Shown here: piece after piece, positions 40,757-51,300 of the stretch
Position numbering within the stretch: position 1 is the first letter of the stretch
How the letters are laid out: each line of letters opens with the position of its first letter
NCBI GenBank assembly: GCA_947467605.1
Contig: CANIII010000003.1
Location: 138,154-202,153, forward strand
Direction of reading: 5' to 3'
Origin: Acidobacteriota bacterium
Lineage (GTDB): Bacteria > Acidobacteriota > Vicinamibacteria > Vicinamibacterales > SCN-69-37
Length of the DNA stretch: 64,000 nt
Program-made: the position numbers and the translations under genes
The notes under the pieces: model-generated
The model's database searches: none
Seen by the model: only the letters and a program-made list of their open reading frames with translations
Told to the model about the DNA's origin: nothing

Positions 40757-42024
40757 GTTGGTGGGATCGACGGGCCCGCGCCGTATTTCTGGCCGCGGGT
40801 GCACACGCCACGCACGGGCAGCTCGAGCTCGTCTGCCCGGATCGCAGCTTTCAGATCGGTCAGCCGGGCGGTCAGCCGTCCGCGATGATGGTCGTGCACG
40901 ATGAGCGCGTCTTCCGCCGCATTCTGGCGGGAGGCGAAATGGGGCTCAGTGAGGCGTTTGTTGACGGGGATTGGAGTTCGCCGGAGTTGGTGGCGTTGAT
41001 CCGCCTCGCACTCCGGAACAACTCGGCGATGCAGCGCCTCAACACCACGGCGTCGTGGCTCAGCCGACAGGCACAACGAGTCGCGCACGCGCTTCGCAGC
41101 AACACGCTGGAAGGCAGTCGCAAGAACATTGCCGCACACTACGATCTGGGCAACGACTTCTTCTCGCTCTTCCTGGATCACGAGCTGATGTACTCCGCCG
41201 CGTGGTTCGACGCGGAGCACGACACGCTTGAAACGGCGCAGTTCGAGAAGCTCGACCGGATCTGTCGCAAGCTGCAGCTCACGCGCGACGATCACGTCCT
41301 TGAAATCGGCACGGGCTGGGGCGGCTTCGCCGCACACGCGGCGACGCACTACGGATGCCGCGTGACCACGACCACCATCAGCCGCGAACAACACGCGTAC
41401 GCGGCCGAGCGATTCTCGCGGCTCGGCGCAGCCGGCGATCGCATCACCCTGCTCTGCGACGACTATCGTCAGCTCACCGGACGCTTCGACAAGATCGTCA
41501 GCATCGAGATGTTCGAAGCCGTTGGGCTCGCGCACTACGACACGTTCTTCGCCACGTGCGACAGGCTCCTGTCATCCTCTGGTGCGGCCCTGCTCCAGCT
41601 CATCACGATGAACGAGCAGGACTTTCCGGTCTACCGCAAGACCACTGACTGGATGCAAACCTACGTGTTCCCGGGTTCCGAGCTTGCCTCCCTGTCCGAG
41701 ATTCTTCGATCGCTCGGCCGCGTGACTTCGTTCCGGCCCTTCCATCTCGAAGACCTCGGTTCACACTACGCCCGCACGCTGCACGAGTGGCGAGCCCGAT
41801 TTCTCGCCAATCTCGACGCCGTCAGAGCACTCGGCATGGACGAGCGTTTCATCCGGACCTGGGACCTCTATTTGGCCTTCTGCGAAGCGGCCTTCGCCGA
41901 GCGACACATCAGTGACGTGCAGCTCATCCTCGCGCGTGGGTATCACGACCAACGCTACTTTACCGACCCGCAGAACGACAGCCGTGCGCTCCAGACGAAC
42001 ACCGCGCGCGTTCGAATGACATAG
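40753..42024 (+). CDS. Cyclopropane-fatty-acyl-phospholipid synthase family methyltransferase
   Basis: This 423-residue protein has an N-terminal domain (about 1-105) and a SAM domain with NIAAHYDLGNDFFSLFLDHELMYS, LEIGTGWGGFAAHAA, TTISREQHAYA, SIEMFEAVG and FPGSELAS. This is the long, Cfa-like architecture. It methylates the double bond of acyl chains in phospholipids, giving cyclopropane, methyl-branched or, with partner oxidases, furan-type products. It is the last gene of the desaturase operon; the start overlaps the DUF1365 stop as ATGA with GGAGG nine bases before it. Confidence 0.92.
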   Translation: MSWWDRRARAVFLAAGAHATHGQLELVCPDRSFQIGQPGGQPSAMMVVHDERVFRRILAGGEMGLSEAFVDGDWSSPELVALIRLALRNNSAMQRLNTTASWLSRQAQRVAHALRSNTLEGSRKNIAAHYDLGNDFFSLFLDHELMYSAAWFDAEHDTLETAQFEKLDRICRKLQLTRDDHVLEIGTGWGGFAAHAATHYGCRVTTTTISREQHAYAAERFSRLGAAGDRITLLCDDYRQLTGRFDKIVSIEMFEAVGLAHYDTFFATCDRLLSSSGAALLQLITMNEQDFPVYRKTTDWMQTYVFPGSELASLSEILRSLGRVTSFRPFHLEDLGSHYARTLHEWRARFLANLDAVRALGMDERFIRTWDLYLAFCEAAFAERHISDVQLILARGYHDQRYFTDPQNDSRALQTNTARVRMT

Positions 42025-42027
42025 AAT
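42022..42027 (+). promoter_or_regulatory. Candidate -10 box (TAGAAT) overlapping the CFA stop codon
   Basis: TAGAAT lies ten bases before the GTG at 42038 and includes the TAG stop of the preceding gene, so the kinase gene may have its own promoter with a leader of about 4 nt. Confidence 0.4.
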
Positions 42028-42037
42028 CCGTCGGAGC

Positions 42038-43633
42038 GTGCCTTCGACCCCTTCAGACGCCAGAGACGCCTTCGAGCAGGAACTGCGTGAACGGCTGAGA
42101 AAGTTCTCCGCCCAACTGCCGGGCATGGTCTATCAGTTCAGGCTGCGCGCGGACGGTACTTCCTGCTTCCCCTACGCGAGCGACCGCATTCGCGACATCT
42201 ATCGCGTGTCGCCCGACGAGGTCGTCGACGACGCATCGCCGGTGTTCGCGGTGCTGCATCCGGACGATCACGCCGCCGTCGTGGCCTCGATTCTCGCGTC
42301 CGCCGAGACTCTGAAAACGTGGCAGTTCGAATACCGCGTCCAGTTTCCCGGCGGCGACATCCGCTGGCTCTATGGTGACGCGGTGCCCGAACGACAGTCG
42401 GATGGCTCGATCCTGTGGCACGGCTTCATCAGCGACACGACCGAATTGCGCGCCACGAAGCAGGCGAAAGATGAACTCGAGCTGCAGCTCCGGCAGGCGC
42501 AAAAGGTCGAAAGCATTGGACGATTGGCCGGTGGCGTCGCGCACGACTTCAACAATTTGCTGACCTCCGTGTTGGGCTTCGCGAACATTGCCAAGGGGAA
42601 GCTTCCGCCGGGCTCACCGGCCGCTCGGGATCTGGATCGCGTCATTGAGTCGGCCGAGCGCGGCGCAGGCTTGACCCAGCAACTGCTTGCCTTTGCCCGG
42701 CGGCGCATCATCACCCCTGAAGTCGTGAACCTGCACAGCGTGCTCGGCCGAATCGCACCGATGATTCGACGACTGCTCGGTGAGCATCTCGAACTCGCCC
42801 TCGTGACCGACCACACGCTGGGGGCGGTCAAGATCGATGTCGGCGGTGTCGAGCAGCTCATCATGAACTTGTCGCTCAATGCGCGTGATGCGATGACGGA
42901 GGGCGGCACGCTGACGATCCGCGCGGAGAACGTGACACTGACAGAGGCGGAGGCACGGGCAACCGGAGAAATAGCCGCTGGGCCACACGTCCGTGTCACG
43001 GTCGACGACACGGGTAGCGGCATGCCGGCCGACGTCCTGGCGCGCGTCTTCGAGCCCTTCTTCACGACCAAGCCGACCGGGCAGGGTACCGGGCTCGGGC
43101 TATCGGTCTGCCACGGTATTGTTCGGCAGGCTGGCGGACACATTGGCGCCCACAGTGAACCGGGCAAAGGCACGCGATTCGAGATCCTGCTCCCCCGCGT
43201 TGACGAGCCGGCCCGCGCGCCAGCCCCCACACTCCCGGTGCCGACGGCACCGCGTGGATCTGAAACCCTGCTCGTCGTCGAAGATGACGCGACGATCCTG
43301 ACGTTGATCAGTCTGTCGCTGTCGCGGTTGGGGTACCGGGTGCTGAGCGCGCCGGATGGCTTGGCCGCGCTCGACATGTACGGCGATTCGGAAGAAGCGA
43401 TTGCGCTGTTGCTCACCGACGTCGTGATGCCGCGGATGGGCGGTCGTGAGCTCGCGACCCGGCTGACGGCCAAGCGCCCGGGGCTGAAGGTCCTCTACGC
43501 GTCCGGGTACACGGACGACGCGATCGTGCAACACGGGGTGCTTGATCCGAGCGTCCACTTCATCCAGAAGCCGTACACGCCAGCCTCACTCGCGGCGCGT
43601 GTGCGACAAGTACTCGACGAGACAACTGAGTGA
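42038..43633 (+). CDS. PAS hybrid histidine kinase with C-terminal receiver domain
   Basis: This 531-residue cytosolic kinase has a PAS fold at about 25-140 (LPGMVYQFR, ending WHGFISDTTELR), a HisKA domain with phospho-accepting His169 in GGVAHDFNN, an HATPase domain (NLSLNARDAM, DDTGSGM, GTGLGLSV) and a receiver domain from about 407 (LLVVEDD, LLTDVVMPRMGG with the Asp acceptor, KPYTP). There is no membrane segment and no DNA-binding output. Its start, GTG 42038, is 14 bases after the lipid operon, so it may sense a cue relevant to it. Confidence 0.92.
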   Translation: MPSTPSDARDAFEQELRERLRKFSAQLPGMVYQFRLRADGTSCFPYASDRIRDIYRVSPDEVVDDASPVFAVLHPDDHAAVVASILASAETLKTWQFEYRVQFPGGDIRWLYGDAVPERQSDGSILWHGFISDTTELRATKQAKDELELQLRQAQKVESIGRLAGGVAHDFNNLLTSVLGFANIAKGKLPPGSPAARDLDRVIESAERGAGLTQQLLAFARRRIITPEVVNLHSVLGRIAPMIRRLLGEHLELALVTDHTLGAVKIDVGGVEQLIMNLSLNARDAMTEGGTLTIRAENVTLTEAEARATGEIAAGPHVRVTVDDTGSGMPADVLARVFEPFFTTKPTGQGTGLGLSVCHGIVRQAGGHIGAHSEPGKGTRFEILLPRVDEPARAPAPTLPVPTAPRGSETLLVVEDDATILTLISLSLSRLGYRVLSAPDGLAALDMYGDSEEAIALLLTDVVMPRMGGRELATRLTAKRPGLKVLYASGYTDDAIVQHGVLDPSVHFIQKPYTPASLAARVRQVLDETTE

Positions 43634-43645
43634 CGCCGGCCGTGG

Positions 43646-43651
43646 TACCAT
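43646..43651 (+). promoter_or_regulatory. Candidate -10 box (TACCAT) eight bases before GTG 43660
   Basis: TACCAT, TTATCTCT, GTG: supports GTG 43660 as the start of the zinc-ribbon gene, with an almost leaderless mRNA. Confidence 0.35.
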
Positions 43652-43659
43652 TTATCTCT

Positions 43660-43917
43660 GTGCAAAAGTGTCCTTCATGCGGCTCGTCGCGGGTCTATCC
43701 CTCGCGTGCGCGCAGCGTGGTCGAACGACTGCGACGGATCTTCAGTGAGAAGCAGCCGTATCGCTGCCACGCCTGCAACCAGCGCATGTGGTACGAGATC
43801 AGCCTGCCGATGACCGAAGGCCCGGATGCCGAACCCGAAGACCTGCGCAGCGGACTGTCTTCACGACCGATTACGGCCGATGAGTTGGATCGACTGGACC
43901 GGAACGAAGATCGATGA
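43660..43917 (+). CDS. Small zinc-ribbon protein
   Basis: This 85-residue protein carries CPSCGSSRVYPSRARS near the N-terminus and YRCHACNQRMWYE about 35 residues later, forming one zinc ribbon, then an acidic tail. The spacing and the basic linker echo the ribbons of the protein at 34996-35988, suggesting a shared lineage-specific family. A longer GTG start at 43630 is possible but would place the start before the -10 box. The 3' end overlaps the convergent DUF3810 gene by 47 bases. Confidence 0.6.
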   Translation: MQKCPSCGSSRVYPSRARSVVERLRRIFSEKQPYRCHACNQRMWYEISLPMTEGPDAEPEDLRSGLSSRPITADELDRLDRNEDR

Positions 43918-44968
43918 GTTGCCCGCGCAGCGTTGGCAACAGAATCAGCTGCAGCGCGCGACTGTAGCTCCGCACCCCATCCTCAACCGCATTCGCGCGC
44001 AGGTATCCGTCGTAGACCTTGAACGACGCGTCTCGTACCGATGGTTGAATCAACTTCCAGCGATTCGCCAGCGCTCGTAGATCTTCCCGCACACCGGGAT
44101 CCAGCGTGACCAAAACCTCGCGCCACACGCGCGTCGGCAAGGCCGCGCTCGTCTCCACGAGCAAGTACATCGCGGCGCTGTACACAAGCGGATCGTCGCC
44201 TCGCATGCACGCGGACCAGCCGACCGCACTCGCCTCGGCTTCGTCGGCCTGACCGGCCAGGTGTGCCCACTCGTGGGCCAACACGAATGGACGTTCAAAG
44301 GGCAACAAGTCGGGATGCACCATCGACTCGAGCGCGAATGGATCCACCATGCCGGTCACACCGGCGCGCGTGAAGAACGGCGTGAACACCGTGTACTTGG
44401 GCCGCCCGGGCACGATCAGTCGCGGACGTCCGACATGAGCGAGGGCGCGATTAAAGGGTTCTGGCAGACGACGGGCAATGTCGTCGTAACTCAGCAGCTG
44501 TTTCTGCGCGGCGGTCCGTGTGCGCGCAGCGACGGCAGCAGCGTCAATGGCCAATTGGCGCAATTCGTCAACACTCGCGGTCACAGGTGGCGTCGCCGAG
44601 AGGACGCTGATGAGCGACGTTCGGCGATAGTTGAGTCCCCAGCACAACAGGAACGCGAGCGCGACGTAGCCGCTGCCACGCAGCGTTCGCCGCACGGCTT
44701 CCCCACCGATACCCCACCAGCCGCGCTGGCGCCGCTCGCGGATCAACACGACCAGTCGACGCACGCACAGCACGACAGCCACCAACACGAGGACATCGAA
44801 CCAGGTCCACGGCGTGAGATTCGAGATTGTGGTCAGGATCGACTGGACGAGGCGGTACCACCCGCGCGAAAACGCGGTCTCGATGAGTGTGGCCGGCCAC
44901 GGCGCGGCAAAGATCAGGACCGCCGCCACTGGCGGCCACCACCACCCAACCACCGGTTTCGCTGTCAC
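43871..44968 (-). CDS. DUF3810 family membrane protein with HEXXH zinc site
   Basis: This 365-residue protein has three N-terminal membrane helices (WWWPPVAAVLIFAAPW, WFDVLVLVAVVLCV, YVALAFLLCWGLNYRR) and then a soluble domain with FVLAHEWAHLAG, a zincin HEXXH, followed by DEAEASAVGW with a candidate third ligand. DUF3810 proteins are predicted membrane metallopeptidases of unknown substrate. The GTG start at 44968 immediately follows the TAG of the NADH dehydrogenase gene, so both are likely on one transcript. It overlaps the convergent zinc-ribbon gene by 47 bases. Confidence 0.82.
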   Translation of the reverse strand: MTAKPVVGWWWPPVAAVLIFAAPWPATLIETAFSRGWYRLVQSILTTISNLTPWTWFDVLVLVAVVLCVRRLVVLIRERRQRGWWGIGGEAVRRTLRGSGYVALAFLLCWGLNYRRTSLISVLSATPPVTASVDELRQLAIDAAAVAARTRTAAQKQLLSYDDIARRLPEPFNRALAHVGRPRLIVPGRPKYTVFTPFFTRAGVTGMVDPFALESMVHPDLLPFERPFVLAHEWAHLAGQADEAEASAVGWSACMRGDDPLVYSAAMYLLVETSAALPTRVWREVLVTLDPGVREDLRALANRWKLIQPSVRDASFKVYDGYLRANAVEDGVRSYSRALQLILLPTLRGQLIDLRSGPVDPTHRP

Positions 44969-46249
44969 CTACTCACTATCGATCGCCGAGTCGTTGGTAA
45001 TCAACCGCACAGATCGTTGGTAGCTCACATACGAAAACGCCCACTGGGTCATGACCGAGAGACGATTTCGAAATCCAATGAGTTTATAGACGTGCAGAAA
45101 CACCCACGCGAGCCAGGCGACGAAGCCCTTCAATCGAATCCGGCCCAAATCACACACCGCCGAGTTCCGGCCAATCGTCGCCATGTTGCCAAGATCGTCA
45201 TACACGAATGTCGCCGTCGTTTCATTCTTGAGCACGTGCAGGATATTTTTCGCCGCGCACTCGGCTTGCTGGAGCGCCACCTGAATCACACCGGGTAACG
45301 GTCGTCCATTGGGACCGGTGACGGTCGCGAGATCGCCCACCACATAGACGTTGGGTGCACCGGGCACCGAGAGATCCGGATTGACGATCACGCGACCGGC
45401 CCGATCGATGGGTGCACCCAATGAGGCGCCGAGCGGTGAGGCCGCGATGCCGGCGGCCCAGAGAATCGTCCCGGCGTCGATCGTCTCGGCGCCGACTTGC
45501 AGTCGGCCTGGGCCGATACTGGTGACCGGACTGCCCGTCCACACGGACACGCCCAGCTGCTCAAGGGCGCGGCGCGCGAATGCCCGCAAATCATCGGGGT
45601 ACGCGGAGAGCACCGACGAACCCGCTTCAATCAAAATGATGCGCGCGGTTTCCGGGGCAATCGCTCGAAAGTCACTCTGCAACGCGTGCCGGGAAATCTC
45701 GGCCAACGCACCCGCCAGTTCAACACCCGTTGGGCCCGCACCGACGACGACAAACGTCAGCAGCCGTCGCTGCGCAGCGGGGTCGGTCTCACGCTCGGCC
45801 CGCTCAAAGGCCAGCAAGACACGGCGACGGATGCGAAGCGCATCCTCCAGCGTCTTCAACCCCGGTGCGACATGCTCCCATTCATCGTGTCCAAAGTACG
45901 CATGGGTCGCGCCCGTCGCCACAATCAGGTGGTCGTACGGCACTTCAGCATCACCAGGCCCACTGGTCAGACGGACCACGCGGCGCCCCGCATCGATCCC
46001 CTGAACCTCCGCCAATTGCACAGCGACGTTGGCCTGTTTGCGCAGAATCCATCGGATCGGCGACGCGATGTCACCCGGCGAGAGCCCGGCTGTGGCGACC
46101 TGATACAGGAGCGGCGTAAACACGTGATGGTTGCGGCGGTCGAGCAGCGTGACCTGCACGGGCGCATGCGCCAGTGCCTTGGCGGCCTGTAAGCCGCCGA
46201 ATCCGCCACCGATGATGACCACATGAGGAAGACGCACCGCGTCTTTCAC
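44969..46249 (-). CDS. ndh: Type II NADH:quinone oxidoreductase (NDH-2)
   Basis: This protein of up to 426 residues has two dinucleotide-binding motifs: VVIIGGGFGGLQAAKAL for FAD and FVVVGAGPTGVELAGALAE for NADH. It also has FTPLLYQVATAGL, LWAAGIAASPLG and VVGDLATV, the NDH-2 pattern. The C-terminal helical segment (FVAWLAWVFLHVYKLIGFRNR) anchors it to the membrane. It oxidises NADH without proton pumping, complementing complex I (nuoI lies at 19605). The start is GTG 46249; GTG 46234, just before LPHVVIIGG, is an alternative. Confidence 0.93.
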   Translation of the reverse strand: MKDAVRLPHVVIIGGGFGGLQAAKALAHAPVQVTLLDRRNHHVFTPLLYQVATAGLSPGDIASPIRWILRKQANVAVQLAEVQGIDAGRRVVRLTSGPGDAEVPYDHLIVATGATHAYFGHDEWEHVAPGLKTLEDALRIRRRVLLAFERAERETDPAAQRRLLTFVVVGAGPTGVELAGALAEISRHALQSDFRAIAPETARIILIEAGSSVLSAYPDDLRAFARRALEQLGVSVWTGSPVTSIGPGRLQVGAETIDAGTILWAAGIAASPLGASLGAPIDRAGRVIVNPDLSVPGAPNVYVVGDLATVTGPNGRPLPGVIQVALQQAECAAKNILHVLKNETTATFVYDDLGNMATIGRNSAVCDLGRIRLKGFVAWLAWVFLHVYKLIGFRNRLSVMTQWAFSYVSYQRSVRLITNDSAIDSE

Positions 46250-46279
46250 GATAGCAGAAGCGCTGCGCTAAACTTGCGT

Positions 46280-48319
46280 ATGGCTGAACCCGCGATCCAA
46301 CCACCCCGCACCTGGGGACACACCGTCGTCCACACCGCGTGTCCGTTGGATTGTCCGGACAGCTGCAGCCTCGCGGTCACGATTGAACGCGGCAAGGTCA
46401 TCAAGATCGACGGCAGCACCCTCGCACCGTCGACCGGCGGCTACATCTGCGGCAAAGTGCGACGCTTCGATCGCCGCATCTACAGCGACGAACGCATTCA
46501 GTATCCAGCGATTCGCAAAGGCCCCAAAGGCCGCGGCGACTTTCAGCGCATCACCTGGGACGAGGCGCTCGATCTGGTCGCGGAGAAAATGCGCGAGGCC
46601 ACTGAGCGCTATGGCGCTGAGTCGGTTCTGCCCTTTTACTACGGCGGCTCGAACGGACTCCTGACCAACGAACTCGAAGACGCGCGCCTTTTTCGCGGCT
46701 TCGGCGCGTCCCGACTCGCGCGCACCGTGTGCGCCGCACCGACCTCCGCGGCCGCCATGGCCATCTACGGCAAGATGGCCGGCGTCGCCTACGAAGACTA
46801 CGCACACGCCGCACTCATCATCGTGTGGGGCGCCAACCCCTCGGCCACGGGCATCCATCTCATTCCGCATATCAAGCAGGCGCAGCAGGCCGGCGCGAAG
46901 CTCGTCGTCATCGATCCGCGCCGCACACCACTCGCACGACAGGCCGATCTCTACCTCGGTGTGAAGCCGGGCACCGACCTGCCGGTCGCACTCTCACTGA
47001 TTCGCGCGTTCTTCGAGACCGGCCGCGCCGACGACGCGTTCCTTCGCGACCACACCACTGGCGCAGACGAACTCCGACAACTGGCTGCGCCATGGACCTT
47101 TGAACGTGCAGCAGCCGAGGCGGGCGTGGCCGTTGGCGACATCGAGACGCTGTTCAGCTGGTACGCCGACGCTTCGCCGGCGGTGATCCGATCGGGTTGG
47201 GGCCAGGAACGCAACCGCAACGGCGGTGCTGCGACGATGGCGATTCTCGCCCTGCCCGCAGTTGCTGGCAAGTTTGGCGTGCGGGGCGGCGGATACACGA
47301 TGAGCAACTCTGCGGCCTACGGCATCGCGCAGGACACCCTCGTGAACGCGCCATCGCCCAACACCCGCACGATCAACATGAATCGCCTGGGCCATGCGCT
47401 GACCGAGCTCAACGATCCACCCGTCACCGTCTTGTTCTCGTACAACTGCAATCCGCTCGCGACGATGCCCGATCAGAATACGGTTCGACGCGGCCTCGAG
47501 CGAGAGGACCTGTTCACGGTGGCCTTCGAGCAAGTCATGACCGACACAGCTCGCTACGCCGATCTCGTGCTGCCGGCCACGACGTTCTTCGAGCACTACG
47601 ATGTGGCGAAGGGGTACGGCGCATACCACCTGCAGTTGGTGCGACCCGTCATCGACGCGGTCGGCGAAGCCCGGCCGAATCACGAAGTGTTTCGCGATCT
47701 CGGCGTGCGGCTTGGACTGGCGCATCCCGACACGGATCTTCTGGGCGAATCAGGCGCGCTGCTCGAGACCGCGTCACGCATGCCGGAGGCGGCGCGGACA
47801 GCATTGCTTGATGGCGCGCCAGTGCCGATTCCCGGTGCGGGGCGGCCGATCCAGTTTGTTGATGTGTTTCCGAAGACGAGCGATCAGCGGGCGCATCTAT
47901 GTCCTGCGGATCTGGCGACGACCACCAGCGCGTATGCCTACCAAGAGGATCCAGCGACCGCCCTCTATCCGCTGGCGCTGATTTCACCGGCGAGCGAAAA
48001 AACGGTGTCCTCAACGCTGGCGGAACAACGCCCCGGTATCGCAACGGTCAAGATTCATCCGGAGGACGCCGGCAGCCGCGCCATTGCCGACGGCGATCCG
48101 GTGCGCATCTTCAACGCGCGTGGCGAGGTGCATTGCCACGCCGCGGTCACACCGGAAGTACGGCCCGGTGTGCTGTCGCTGCCAAAAGGACTGTGGATGC
48201 GCAGCACAATCAACGGACAGACGGCCAACGCGCTCGCGCCCGACACCTTCAGCGATATGGGCGCAGGCGCCTGCTTCAATGATGCGCGCGTGCAGGTGAC
48301 GTTGCTCGGACGGAACTAG
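46280..48319 (+). CDS. Molybdopterin oxidoreductase, DMSO reductase family
   Basis: This 679-residue protein binds a [4Fe-4S] cluster through Cys21, Cys25, Cys29 and Cys57 (TACPLDCPDSC ... YICGKV). The molybdopterin-binding region follows, with RTVCAAPTSAAAMAIYG carrying a candidate Mo ligand Cys, WGANPSATGIH and IDPRRTPLA. A C-terminal MopB_CT domain closes the protein. No twin-arginine signal is present, so it is probably cytosolic. The small electron-transfer subunits are absent nearby; the substrate cannot be told. A TAAACT box five bases before ATG 46280 is a weak promoter candidate. Its TAG interlocks with the convergent stop. Confidence 0.9.
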   Translation: MAEPAIQPPRTWGHTVVHTACPLDCPDSCSLAVTIERGKVIKIDGSTLAPSTGGYICGKVRRFDRRIYSDERIQYPAIRKGPKGRGDFQRITWDEALDLVAEKMREATERYGAESVLPFYYGGSNGLLTNELEDARLFRGFGASRLARTVCAAPTSAAAMAIYGKMAGVAYEDYAHAALIIVWGANPSATGIHLIPHIKQAQQAGAKLVVIDPRRTPLARQADLYLGVKPGTDLPVALSLIRAFFETGRADDAFLRDHTTGADELRQLAAPWTFERAAAEAGVAVGDIETLFSWYADASPAVIRSGWGQERNRNGGAATMAILALPAVAGKFGVRGGGYTMSNSAAYGIAQDTLVNAPSPNTRTINMNRLGHALTELNDPPVTVLFSYNCNPLATMPDQNTVRRGLEREDLFTVAFEQVMTDTARYADLVLPATTFFEHYDVAKGYGAYHLQLVRPVIDAVGEARPNHEVFRDLGVRLGLAHPDTDLLGESGALLETASRMPEAARTALLDGAPVPIPGAGRPIQFVDVFPKTSDQRAHLCPADLATTTSAYAYQEDPATALYPLALISPASEKTVSSTLAEQRPGIATVKIHPEDAGSRAIADGDPVRIFNARGEVHCHAAVTPEVRPGVLSLPKGLWMRSTINGQTANALAPDTFSDMGAGACFNDARVQVTLLGRN

Positions 48320-51300
48320 AACCCCTGCCGGATTCCGATCTGCCACCGCAGTGACGAGTCGGGGCGATCGAAGGGGTGCGCCGCCGAGAGCTCGACGGCG
48401 AAGATGCCAAAGACGTTCACGCGGAGCGCAGCCCCGGCGCTGCGCGACACCGTGCGACTGCCACCCACAAAGTCGGGGCGCGTGGATGTCGACCACGTCA
48501 CACCAGCGTCAAAGAAGCCGACGAGCTCCACTGGCAGTCGACCGTAGTCGAGTTGTCCGCGAAAGAGACCGGGAATCGGCGCGCGCAACTCGATGTTGGC
48601 CACCGCCATGCGGCTCCCCACCAAATTATCAAGCGGGCCGCACAGCGTGCTCCGCGTCGACGTATCGTCGGGCCGACATTCGTTTGCGGAGAATGACCCA
48701 AAGCCGTAGCCGTGCACAATTTCGGGATAGCCGATGAAGATTGGCACCAGCAGACTGTTCTCAGCGTCGCGCCCATAGCGCCCGTAGTGCAATCCCCGTA
48801 GCGCGAGGGTGACGGGCCGCACAGGCATGAAGTACTGACGGGCGTCGGCCATGACCGAATTGAATCGCAGGGTGCCGAGGCTCTGCCCAACCTCAAGACG
48901 ATAGCGCCGTCCAAAGATCGGCGACGTCGCGCCAAAGTACGAGGTGTCGTGCACGAGCGCGATGCGCCCTTCCGCCAGACTCAGCGGCTCGCCCACCGGC
49001 GTCTTCTCCTCCGACCGCTGCAACTGCGCCCCGGTCGTGAGGTTGTACGTCGTCACGCGATGTTCGCGACTGAACGACAGATGACGCGCACCGGCGGAGA
49101 TCTCGATCCGCTTCGACTGGCTCAGCGGGTACTCAGCCAGCCCAAACACGCCGCGGCTCATCTGTCGCTGAATCACGCTGTCGGTGACAAGTTGGTTCTG
49201 CAACACATCACGTGTCGCGGTCAGGATTTCAGCGCGATACGGCGCCTGCTCAAGGCTGAGTCCCCAATTCCAGCGGTGCTTGCGGCTGATATACGTGAGC
49301 CATCCACCGAGATCGTCCAGCGTGCCGGCAATCTGTGCGCCGGTGCTGAGCAGCCGATCACCGAGCACGTCTTTGAACAGGGCCGAAATGCTGCCGCCGG
49401 CATACGCCCCCCAGCTGTTCACGCCGGCCGTGATCGATGGCTGACCGAGGGCATCCAGCTCGAGTTTGGACGGGTACGGCTCGGTCGTCGACGGCCGCAT
49501 CGGTGTCGTCGTCGTACGACCGGTGCCGTTGAGGCTCTGTTGCATCGGCGTGTCGGGGCCGGTACGCGTCGGGAGCACCGCGCCCTGTACGGAAATCGGT
49601 GGCGGGACCAACTCCACCTGATCCGCTTCATCGAGCACGTAGACCGAGGCCCCGCCCTTTTCAAATACGCTGAACGCCAACCGACCGGTGTCAGCCGCGA
49701 TCGACAGCGCGGGACTCGTGGACGTGATCCCCGCGATGCCCGTCACAAACGCTGTGACCTGCGAAATTGGCCCGCCGGCAATGGCCATGCGATACACGTT
49801 GGCGACGCCGTCCGGCTCGGCGACGAACGTCAACGTCTTGCCATCACGCGAGACCTGCGGACTGAGGTGTTTGCCGCGAAGGAAGCCGGCGATCGGCTCT
49901 TCCGTTCGCGTGGCCAAATCGAGACGCGCCAAGCGCAGCGGGCCCGGCACGAGCGTCACCAGATCCGTTGAGAAACGATCCGTGGAAAAGATCAGCGCGC
50001 GGCCATCCGGCGTGAAGGCCGGTTCGAGTTCAGCGTAGGCATCATGGGTGAGCGCCTCGACCGATCCAGTCGCAATCGTGACTTGATACAGATCGACCAG
50101 GCCCCCGTGATTGCCGCTGATGATGATCGTCCTACCGTCCGGTGACCAGACCGGCGACAACGCGTCGTCGATCCCTGGCAGAGCAATTTCACGAATCACG
50201 CGCGCCAGCGCGACGTCCAGCAAGACGAGCACCGGCTCGCCATTCCGCACGGCGGTCAGCGCAAGTGTGCGCCCGCCCCGGCTCCACGCGCCAGCCGAGT
50301 TGAGGAATTGCAAACTGTCGAAATGCGCGTCGCTGGCCGACTGCAACAGCTTTCGCTCAATGCGGCCCGTGTTCGCATCCGCCAGATAGAGCTCGACCGA
50401 AAAGAGATCGCGCTCCGAAAAGAACACGATCGCGCGACCGTCGCTGCTCAGTTTCGGACCCACGTTCAGCCGACCACCGCCGGAGTCTTTTGCGATGGCA
50501 CGGCGCGCCGCACTTGAGATCGATGGCCGCTCGCGATCGACGCTGGCCGTGGCGTCTCGCATGGCCGTGTGCCAGTCCGCATTCAGGGCCACGGGCGTCG
50601 TCCCTAACTGTGCCGCGAAACCGGCGAGGTCAGATCGCGGATTGGCCGAGGACCGCAGCAGTGACGCCACCCAGCGATCACCAAAGCGCGCGCCGATGTA
50701 CGCCCAGAAGGCATGGCCCCAGCGATACGGGAAGTACTCGGGCTTTTCCAGATCCTGAATGCGCGGCAGCTTGTCGCTGATGACGCCGTCGCGCATCCAC
50801 ATGGCCGTTTGCGCGTCGACCGCGCCGAGCGAGACGTACTCCGCCATGCCCTCGACGAACCAGAGTGGATACGCGAGGATCGCGGGGCCGCTGCCGTCAG
50901 ACATGCGTTCGGTCGCGCCCGTCATGTCGAACTGATACGCGTGCACGAGCTCGTGTCCCAGCACGTGATCGGTATCAGCCAGTGTGCCGCCCATCGGCAG
51001 CACAATGCGCCGACGCAGCGCTTCGGTCACGCCACCGGTGCCTTCCCCGAGGATGCCTTCAATCGCGTTGGTCTGGCGAAAGTGTGCCGGCGCGGCATAG
51101 AGGATGACCGCTTGGCGTCCGCGCAGCTCATGCCCGAAGAACTGACCGAGCCGCGCGCGCCAGCGCTCCGCCAGGCCGCCTACGATGCGCGCCGCTTCCG
51201 CTTCATCGAGGTAGTAGTAGATGTCGAAGTGCTCGGTGTGCAAGACCTGGAAATCGAAGGTGCGGTACTGCACCTTGTTGCGGCCGAACTGCGCGCGCGC

